Below, piece by piece: positions 1 to 4,979 of a stretch of DNA of 7,520 bases (its first letter is position 1; every line of letters starts with the position of its first letter). The translations under genes were made by a program, and so were the position numbers. The notes below the pieces were generated by a model. The model was not told the DNA's origin, ran no database searches, and saw nothing but the letters and a program-made list of their open reading frames with translations. The stretch covers positions 1-7,520 of the forward strand of contig JABGWN010000148.1 of the NCBI GenBank assembly GCA_018645535.1, written 5' to 3'. This DNA is from Methanobacteriota archaeon (GTDB lineage Archaea > Thermoplasmatota > Poseidoniia > Poseidoniales > Poseidoniaceae).

Positions 1-528
1 ACCAACACCGGCAATAAGCGGTACTTTCTCGACAACATCAATTCCATGTTGCTCAAGTTGTTTGACTTTGTCTGGATTGTTCGTGAGCAGTGCAACCGAA
101 TTAATGCCAAGATCTGAAAGCATTGTAGCAGCTATTCCGTAATCTCTTCCATCTGCAGGATGTCCAAGCATCAAATTAGCGTCGAGTGTATCTGCACCTC
201 TGTCTTGAAGATGGTAAGCTTGAATCTTAGCGTGAAGACCTATTCCTCGCCCTTCTTGACGCAGATAGAGCAAACAGCCGTATCCATTTGTTGCTATTGC
301 AGATAGAGCTGCATCCAATTGAGGGCCACAATCACATCGTAATGATGTGAAGGCGTCACCAGTCAAGCATTCGGAATGAACTCGAAGAAGAACAGGGTCT
401 GGGCCTTTCATCGATCCCATCATCAAAGCCACATGGTCAAGACCTGTTTCCTCTTCATGATGGACATGGATAGAAAACAAACCAAACTTCGTTGGCAATT
501 TAGCAGAACTTGGAACTTCAGTTGTCAT
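1..528 (-). CDS. ribA: GTP cyclohydrolase II (3' end beyond window)
   Basis: This enzyme opens the GTP imidazole ring, releasing formate and pyrophosphate, to give the 2,5-diamino-6-ribosylamino-pyrimidinone phosphate that starts riboflavin synthesis; it is cytoplasmic. The window holds 176 codons, read leftward from the ATG at 528 to the edge with no stop. The family is usually about 195-200 residues, so roughly the last 20 are missing. The zinc-site motifs HSECLTGD and LRCDCG place Cys54, Cys65 and Cys67 at the same numbers as the E. coli zinc ligands. Tyr105 (KIQAY) and Arg128 (DGRDY) match the known catalytic positions. RQEGRGIGL (90-98) and LLTNNPDKV (148-156) are further family signatures, and the visible end is VPLIAGVG. 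There is no RibB domain in front, so it is a stand-alone RibA. Its start lies inside the 3' end of the tusA-like gene and is preceded by GAGGT. Most characterised archaea use a different GTP cyclohydrolase, so a bacterial-type RibA is notable if the host is archaeal. Confidence 0.95.
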   Translation of the reverse strand, partial: MTTEVPSSAKLPTKFGLFSIHVHHEEETGLDHVALMMGSMKGPDPVLLRVHSECLTGDAFTSLRCDCGPQLDAALSAIATNGYGCLLYLRQEGRGIGLHAKIQAYHLQDRGADTLDANLMLGHPADGRDYGIAATMLSDLGINSVALLTNNPDKVKQLEQHGIDVVEKVPLIAGVG

Positions 529-772
529 TTTTCATTACCTCGATTAAAAACGTGAATTCACCTTGGTATTGTTGGACATCGAGAATCTCATGCGGTGATC
601 GTTCAATCATCATAGGGAGATCATGGAGTGTCTCAGGGTCGCTTGCAAGGACCTCAAGAACAGACCCTTTAGCCATCGAAGAGAGTGCTTGCTTCGCTTC
701 TGCAACAGGGACTGGACAAAAGAAACCAAGAACATCAAGACGATGTGTAGCCTGCTTTTTGGGTTCATCCAT
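518..772 (-). CDS. tusA: TusA/SirA-family sulfur carrier protein
   Basis: This 84-residue cytoplasmic protein belongs to the TusA/SirA/YedF family, small carriers that hold persulfide sulfur on one cysteine and pass it to partners in tRNA thiolation, molybdenum-cofactor or other sulfur pathways. The diagnostic N-terminal motif LDVLGFFCPVPV is present, with the CPxP cysteine at residue 19. It is followed by the usual helix (EAKQALSSM), the strand-loop GSVLEVLASDPETLHDLP and a terminal strand. The length is normal for the family. I chose the ATG at 772; a TTG 15 bases upstream would add five residues but sits only two bases from the only nearby GGTG. No Shine-Dalgarno site precedes the ATG, as expected for a first gene with a short leader. 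The last 11 bases overlap ribA, so the two are almost certainly co-transcribed. The sulfur acceptor cannot be told from this window; the symbol denotes the family, not proven tRNA thiolation. Confidence 0.9.
   Translation of the reverse strand: MDEPKKQATHRLDVLGFFCPVPVAEAKQALSSMAKGSVLEVLASDPETLHDLPMMIERSPHEILDVQQYQGEFTFLIEVMKNDN
537..541 (-). promoter_or_regulatory. Ribosome binding site of ribA
   Basis: On the minus strand this reads GAGGT, eight bases before the ribA ATG at 528. It lies within the last codons of the upstream tusA-like gene. This supports coupled translation of the two overlapping genes and decides the ribA start. Confidence 0.6.
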
Positions 773-813
773 ACACAAGCCAATCAATTCACCTTTTCAA
801 CACATCCGAAGGA

Positions 814-831
814 GAATTTTCCCAATACACA
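814..831. promoter_or_regulatory. Shared 18-bp element in divergent gap, copy 1
   Basis: The plus-strand sequence GAATTTTCCCAATACACA matches the element at 4909-4926 at 16 of 18 positions. Both copies lie in short gaps between divergent genes. A GGAGA motif is close to the left in both, directly adjoining here (811-815) and five bases further out in the other copy. The element ends 35 bases before the sortase ATG and lies 41 bases upstream of the tusA-like ATG. It could be a promoter core for either direction or an operator. The 94-bp gap 773-866 holds no other clear signal, and no textbook archaeal TATA box is evident. Confidence 0.45.
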
Positions 832-866
832 ACATGTTCAAGTGGAGCAGCCCCAAGCACTAACCG

Positions 867-1925
867 ATGGCTGCTTCCGCCTCGACCAAACATAACGATG
901 ACATGAGTTGGTCCGAAGTTGGCCAACTTGGTCTTCAGTATGGGAAGATTCCGTTGGCATTACTTGCAGTCGAAGCACTCTATTGGTTCATCACTCAACC
1001 ATCGGATACACTTGCGTTTATTCAGGTCACAGAAGCCTACATTTGGAACGAAGTGACTCAACTAATGTTCGGAGAATCAGCTTCCGTACTATCCGAACAC
1101 AGCGGTTGGATGACTCGAATAGATTTCTATCATGAATCGTTTCCAGGACAATTTGATTCAGTCGGTCTTTACGTCTCTGATGAATGCGCAGGAATTCATG
1201 AGATGATCTTCGTTTCAACGCTCGTATTGATGACAGACGGCGTTTCACAACGACAACGATTCAAGGCAGTAGGCGTCATGTGTGCTCTTGTATATGTGCT
1301 CAATATTGTACGTCTCGTTGCCTTCTACCCAATCGCTGTTGACGGTTGCCTCGATAATCCAAATCAAGCAGATTGCTTGAACAATATGTGGGAGTACCAC
1401 AATTTCGTGTACAAATGGGGCTTCCTGATTGTTCTCTTGCTCATGTGGCTTGTGTGGTTTAGATACATTGGTGCAAGTTCACGCACACTCAAAGCGTCAC
1501 AAGAAAAGAAGGAACAATGGAGAATCATTTTCAGGAGACGATGGTCGAGACTTCACTATGGTTTGCTCATCACAATGGTTACGTTCTTCATTATTTCATG
1601 GATGTGGATCAATGCAGACACTGATGCAACGAATGCGAAAGAAGTGATTGACTATTGCGAATTTAGTGATTTAACTTCTGTCGATTGTAGAATCGCTCAA
1701 ACAGACTGGGATAATTCCATACAGGGAGCCTGGTCATTCGCTGTTCTCGGATTAGTCCTTGGAACGGCTGGAATCTATGAAATTGAACGTAAAGATGACT
1801 CCGGAGAATGGCCAGAGCGCCCAACAAAAACTGTGGAAGAACCTACTCAAGTAGTTGAAAGTAAATCGAAAGAAAAGCCAAAAGGCTCATGGAGAAGTCG
1901 TTCAAATTCTTCAGAAGAAGAATAA
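867..1925 (+). CDS. Exosortase/archaeosortase-family transpeptidase
   Basis: This 352-residue polytopic membrane protein carries the exosortase/archaeosortase catalytic signature. Cys107 lies in SDECAGIHEM, Arg149 in LNIVRLVAFY and His178 in WEYHNFVYKWGF, each at the edge of a hydrophobic segment. Known members cleave C-terminal sorting signals of exported proteins at the outer face of the membrane and can transfer them to lipid. Hydrophobic segments lie near residues 26-45, 112-124, 133-156, 182-200, 229-249 and 286-304. Beyond the usual core it has a long loop (250-285) with Cys264 and Cys274, which with Cys161 and Cys170 could form disulfides. It ends in a highly charged, Ser/Glu/Lys-rich tail (about 306-352). 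The ATG at 867 has no close Shine-Dalgarno site; GGAG at 843-846 is too far away. The gene is a single unit, divergent from tusA-ribA, and its stop touches the helicase stop. The subfamily and its target signal are not identifiable here. Confidence 0.88.
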   Translation: MAASASTKHNDDMSWSEVGQLGLQYGKIPLALLAVEALYWFITQPSDTLAFIQVTEAYIWNEVTQLMFGESASVLSEHSGWMTRIDFYHESFPGQFDSVGLYVSDECAGIHEMIFVSTLVLMTDGVSQRQRFKAVGVMCALVYVLNIVRLVAFYPIAVDGCLDNPNQADCLNNMWEYHNFVYKWGFLIVLLLMWLVWFRYIGASSRTLKASQEKKEQWRIIFRRRWSRLHYGLLITMVTFFIISWMWINADTDATNAKEVIDYCEFSDLTSVDCRIAQTDWDNSIQGAWSFAVLGLVLGTAGIYEIERKDDSGEWPERPTKTVEEPTQVVESKSKEKPKGSWRSRSNSSEEE

Positions 1926-3344
1926 TCAGAGAACGGATGCTTGAACGATTGCATCACCCATAGGATGAACGTTAAGCGCTTTCATAGCCAATCCAAGTTT
2001 GCTGCTGTGAATGGAAACAACAGTGGAATCATCCCCGTAACTAACATCACCGATAGCTAGGGAATCACAACGAATATGTTGTTCAAACCATGTTGCTATG
2101 GTTCGAGGTGAACCGAGTTCTTCACGAGTTGAATGAATCTTAATCGAAACAAAACCGTATACATCTGCCGTTTCGCCGTAATCATCTTGCTTCTTGACTG
2201 GATCTCTATCGACACCATCTGGAAGTTCTGGTGCTTCTGAATCGAGGATATGCAAATTGTAGGTTGCAATGATTTTGTTCATCTGAGGAGCATCATCCTT
2301 TGAGACTAGACTCCATGCTTCTCCGTGACGGCCAATTCGACCCGTTCGTCCAATACGATGAATGAATGAATCAATGTCTGAAGGCACGTCATAATTGACA
2401 ACAAGGGTAATTCCATCGATGTCAATACCACGTGCTGCTACGTCTGTAGCGATAACGGTCTTTATCTCACCTTTACGGAAAGAATCGATGATACGCTCTC
2501 TTTGATTTTGATTTAGATCACCGTGAAGACTTGCAACATCGAATCGATGCTTCTTCAAGCGTTGTACGGCTAAGTCAACCATACGCTTTGTGTTGCAGAA
2601 GACGATGCTCTGGTCATCATCACCCATACGAACCAAAAGACGACCAAGCGCCCATAGTTTGTTGGTACGACCAATAGAGATGTTGAACAAATCGATTGGA
2701 GGTACATCTAATTCTTCCTGATTTGTCATTACAAATTCAGGAGTGTTCATGAATTCGTTTGCAGCATCGAGAATCTCTTGTGGGAAGGTTGCTGAGAAAA
2801 GCAACGTTTGCTTTCGAGAGGTTGTTCGTTCAAGAATCCACATGATGTCAGGGAGGAATCCCATATCGAGCATACGATCTGCTTCATCGAGACAAAACAT
2901 CTGAACCATTGAAAGATCAATGTGACCTCGTTGACTCATGTCCATAACACGACCAGGAGTTCCAACGATGATGTCAACACCATCGTCAAGTCCACGTGCT
3001 TGCTTTTCGAGGTCAGTACCACCATATACCGTCATAATCTTCAAACCAGAATTGCCTTGAAGTTGCGTCATTTCTTCCGCGACTTGTTGTGCAAGTTCAC
3101 GGGTTGGCGCCAAGAGGAGTGATTGGAGTGTACCGCTTGCCTCACATGATTCGATGATCGGCAAACCAAATGCTGCAGTCTTTCCTGAGCCGGTTCGGGC
3201 TTGACCAATGACATCTCTGCCACTTCTGGCCAATGGAATGGTATCTCTCTGAACTTCAGTAAGGCATTCCCATCCCATTGCAGTAATTGCATTCATGAGA
3301 TGCTCAGGTAGTTCGAGTGAATCGAATCTCGTTTTGGTAAACAT
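1926..3344 (-). CDS. DEAD-box ATP-dependent RNA helicase
   Basis: This 472-residue cytoplasmic enzyme unwinds or remodels RNA using ATP, as in ribosome assembly, cold adaptation or mRNA turnover. All family motifs are intact: Q motif (Phe7, Gln32), Walker A ARTGSGKT (49-56), PTREL (80-84), GG (108-109), TPGR (129-132), DEAD (153-156), SAT (184-186), SIVFC (246-250), ATDVAARGID (299-308) and HRIGRTGR (329-336). After the two RecA-like domains (about 1-208 and 215-365) comes an acidic linker. A final domain of about 75 residues (395-470) has the strand-helix look of the DbpA/CsdA RNA-binding domain; that assignment is tentative because similarity is weak. The start is secured by a strong GGAAGGAG four bases from the ATG. 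It is third in the unit after the HEAT protein and the 67-residue protein, 60 bp downstream of the latter, with a hairpin in the gap. Its TGA directly abuts the stop of the convergent sortase gene. Confidence 0.96.
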   Translation of the reverse strand: MFTKTRFDSLELPEHLMNAITAMGWECLTEVQRDTIPLARSGRDVIGQARTGSGKTAAFGLPIIESCEASGTLQSLLLAPTRELAQQVAEEMTQLQGNSGLKIMTVYGGTDLEKQARGLDDGVDIIVGTPGRVMDMSQRGHIDLSMVQMFCLDEADRMLDMGFLPDIMWILERTTSRKQTLLFSATFPQEILDAANEFMNTPEFVMTNQEELDVPPIDLFNISIGRTNKLWALGRLLVRMGDDDQSIVFCNTKRMVDLAVQRLKKHRFDVASLHGDLNQNQRERIIDSFRKGEIKTVIATDVAARGIDIDGITLVVNYDVPSDIDSFIHRIGRTGRIGRHGEAWSLVSKDDAPQMNKIIATYNLHILDSEAPELPDGVDRDPVKKQDDYGETADVYGFVSIKIHSTREELGSPRTIATWFEQHIRCDSLAIGDVSYGDDSTVVSIHSSKLGLAMKALNVHPMGDAIVQASVL

Positions 3345-3348
3345 GTTG

Positions 3349-3356
3349 CTCCTTCC
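3349..3356 (-). promoter_or_regulatory. Strong ribosome binding site of the helicase
   Basis: Minus-strand GGAAGGAG stands four bases before the ATG at 3344. It is the strongest Shine-Dalgarno site in the window and fixes the helicase start. Confidence 0.75.
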
Positions 3357-3370
3357 GTTTCATTCGGTTC

Positions 3371-3394
3371 AGGCCACCGAAACGGAGGTGGCCT
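3371..3394 (-). promoter_or_regulatory. Hairpin in the helicase leader
   Basis: AGGCCACC (3371-3378) and GGTGGCCT (3387-3394) form a perfect 8-bp, GC-rich stem around an 8-base loop. Inside the loop CCG/CGG offers an alternative shorter stem. On the minus strand it starts ten bases after the stop of the 67-residue gene and ends 14 bases before the helicase ribosome binding site. No run of T follows on the minus strand, so it is not a standard intrinsic terminator. It could be an attenuator, a processing or mRNA-stability structure, or a site for helicase self-regulation; the choice is inference. Confidence 0.6.
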
Positions 3395-3404
3395 CCATTA
3401 CACT

Positions 3405-3608
3405 TCAATAGTTCTCGCGCTCTTTCTTTTCTGCCTGAAGGATACCCAACCAGTACTTCTTAGCGTTGTCACGGTTGAGTGGTCGACTCATTTGTCGAAC
3501 GTGCTCTAGGATGTATTGTCGAAATTTAAGAGCCTTAGTACGGTTCACTCCTTTTGGCGTGATTCCTTCCCAAAGTCTGTCGAATTGTAATTCTTTGTCG
3601 TCCATCAT
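3405..3608 (-). CDS. Small basic protein of unknown function
   Basis: This 67-residue protein is not recognised. It has 15 Lys/Arg against 10 Asp/Glu. It divides into a short N-terminal part with the aromatic motif FDRLWEGI (9-16), a likely amphipathic helix (about 24-40, KALKFRQYILEH) and a second, strongly charged helix (about 46-65, with YWLGIL and KKERE). No signal peptide, membrane segment or metal-binding cysteine is seen. It is judged real because GAGGT stands six bases before the ATG at 3608 (a second ATG follows directly), and because it fits between two clear genes on the same strand with gaps of 50 and 60 bp. Its place between a HEAT-repeat protein and an RNA helicase, with its basic helical character, suggests an RNA- or RNP-associated partner; this is inference from context only. 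Confidence 0.75.
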   Translation of the reverse strand: MMDDKELQFDRLWEGITPKGVNRTKALKFRQYILEHVRQMSRPLNRDNAKKYWLGILQAEKKERENY

Positions 3609-3614
3609 GTGATG

Positions 3615-3619
3615 ACCTC
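3615..3619 (-). promoter_or_regulatory. Ribosome binding site of the 67-residue gene
   Basis: Minus-strand GAGGT lies six bases before the first ATG at 3608, the same core as before ribA. It is the main evidence that this short reading frame is translated. Confidence 0.6.
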
Positions 3620-3658
3620 GATGGCCAACCGACTCAACACCCCCTCATAACCATGTCG

Positions 3659-4873
3659 TTATGGGTCTTGAGACAAATCATCCTTTGATTCGAGTTGAGA
3701 GGGCATACCTAAGGGGGCAGGTTCCAAGCCAACAGCTTGTCCTTGGGCTTGGGCCACTTCACGCTCCAAGGCAGGAACTGGTAAGGCGGGAGCAAGGAAG
3801 GTATTCTTCTGAGCCTCAGTACCTTCAATCGATGCATCAAAGGTGTATTCGTTGAGCATCTTCTTGAGTTCGCTATCAGTTTCAGTTTGAAGCAACTCAG
3901 TAGCAATAAGTCGCAACTTATCCTCCACCAAGAGCATTGGAAGCATCTCAATACAGGACCGGCGAACTTCGATATTCTTGTGTCGAGTACCATTCATGAT
4001 CAGTGTTCGAGCACGTGAATCATCAGTATCCATCGAACGAATGGCTTTCAACGCATTGTTACGAACTTTCGCATCAGCATCGAGAATTGCACGTTCGGTG
4101 AGCATTATGGCAATACGAGGTTCTTTTTTCGACAATGAGGCCAGAGTGGCTGAAGCATTTCGACGGACATCAGGATCTGCATCATTAAGTGCCCAAGAGA
4201 TCAAATCCCAACCCATGGCTCCAGCTCTCTGTACAATATTTCGCAATAACTTGGAGGCTTTTCTTCGAAGCATTACATCATCGACAAGAAGCAACTCGTC
4301 GATATGATCGCATGCAACTTCAGGCCAAGTTTCAGTGAGTCCTTTCAGACCTCTCCATGCAGGTTCGCTTCGAACCTGAAGAGGTGAGCGAAGTTCCTGC
4401 GCCAAGGAACTATCAATACCAGACGGGAATGTCGGTGCTGAATCTTCGAGACATTGACTCGCTGCTTTGCGAACTGTTTCGTCATCATCATCAAGGAGAA
4501 CTGAAAGCCAATCAAACAGTTCATCGGAACGTTGCTCACCAACGACTGGGAGTACTTCTAGCGCTGCAATTCGAATGCTCGGTTCATCTGATTCCAAGGC
4601 ATTGAGTAGGCAGGCGTGGGCTCTATCAGCCCAAACGCCCTTCAATCTACCAAGACCGCGGATGCCATCCTCGCGAGGCAGTGTGTACCGGCGACCACCC
4701 CAATCGATCTCAAGTTGGGGGATTTCTCCATTTGCAAGAGCAAGAATATCTTTTCTCGAACATTCCTGCCATGGACCAGTGACCTGTTTTTTGGTGCCTT
4801 TCTTACGTTGCTGACGCCCTGTAGCAATGGGAAGCCCTGTACGAGGGTCGCGTGCAACGTAGTCTTTTGCCAT
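3659..4873 (-). CDS. HEAT-repeat scaffold protein
   Basis: This 404-residue, apparently soluble protein is built of HEAT-like helical repeats, a fold used as a binding scaffold. Repeat signatures of the form acidic-x-x-V/I-R-x-x-A-x-x-x-L occur near residues 95-108 (SDEPSIRIAALEVL), 130-143, 197-210, 231-244 (DADPDVRRNASATL), 265-278 (DADAKVRNNALKAI) and 298-311. A last, degenerate repeat lies near 320-345. In front is a non-repeat domain of about 80 residues with a strongly basic segment (19-30, RQQRKKGTKKQ). Behind is a flexible Pro/Ala/Gln-rich tail (about 355-404). There is no signal peptide or membrane segment. The ATG at 4873 lacks a Shine-Dalgarno site, consistent with being first in its unit. 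It heads the three-gene run with the 67-residue protein and the RNA helicase, so a role in an RNA-binding or assembly complex is plausible but unproven. Family membership is clear; the specific function is unknown. Confidence 0.88.
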   Translation of the reverse strand: MAKDYVARDPRTGLPIATGRQQRKKGTKKQVTGPWQECSRKDILALANGEIPQLEIDWGGRRYTLPREDGIRGLGRLKGVWADRAHACLLNALESDEPSIRIAALEVLPVVGEQRSDELFDWLSVLLDDDDETVRKAASQCLEDSAPTFPSGIDSSLAQELRSPLQVRSEPAWRGLKGLTETWPEVACDHIDELLLVDDVMLRRKASKLLRNIVQRAGAMGWDLISWALNDADPDVRRNASATLASLSKKEPRIAIMLTERAILDADAKVRNNALKAIRSMDTDDSRARTLIMNGTRHKNIEVRRSCIEMLPMLLVEDKLRLIATELLQTETDSELKKMLNEYTFDASIEGTEAQKNTFLAPALPVPALEREVAQAQGQAVGLEPAPLGMPSQLESKDDLSQDP

Positions 4874-4908
4874 ACACCAATCGAGAGTTGCACTTGCTCA
4901 GGAGATAT

Positions 4909-4926
4909 GAACTTTCACAATACACA
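4909..4926. promoter_or_regulatory. Shared 18-bp element in divergent gap, copy 2
   Basis: The plus-strand sequence GAACTTTCACAATACACA differs from the copy at 814-831 at two of 18 positions. It lies 35 bases upstream of the HEAT-gene ATG on one side. On the other side it ends 53 bases before the chosen kelch-gene ATG, or exactly 35 bases before an alternative in-frame ATG at 4962. GGAGA is at 4901-4905. The minus-strand leaders of the HEAT and tusA-like genes also share GATTGG close to the start and TGTATG at the start, which favours a minus-direction promoter role, but the orientation is not settled. Nothing else is recognised in the gap 4874-4979. Confidence 0.45.
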
Positions 4927-4970
4927 GGTCTGTCCAAACACTGGCAATGCTCAAGAATGTGATGAAACAC

Positions 4971-4976
4971 AGAGGT
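4971..4976 (+). promoter_or_regulatory. Probable ribosome binding site of the kelch gene
   Basis: AGAGGT lies three bases before the ATG at 4980. The spacing is short, but it is the only Shine-Dalgarno-like site before any of the three in-frame ATG candidates (4947, 4962, 4980). Confidence 0.4.
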
Positions 4977-4979
4977 ACT

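Noticed and set aside
770..787. Extended tusA start at TTG 787
   Set aside because: It adds only five residues outside the family fold, and the nearby GGTG is two bases from the TTG, too close to act; the ATG at 772 fits the family length.
510..863. Plus-strand open frames of 117 and 90 codons opposite tusA
   Set aside because: The minus strand encodes a clear TusA protein here; the plus frames have no recognisable domain and run into the sortase start region.
3371..3394. Hairpin as an intrinsic terminator of the 67-residue gene
   Set aside because: No T-run follows on the minus strand (nor a matching run for the plus strand), and the helicase gene with a strong ribosome site follows directly.
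4947..4979. Longer kelch-protein starts at ATG 4947 or 4962
   Set aside because: Both would lengthen the N-terminus before the signal peptide and lack a ribosome site, whereas 4980 has AGAGGT. The 4962 start is kept as an open alternative because of its 35-base spacing from the shared element.
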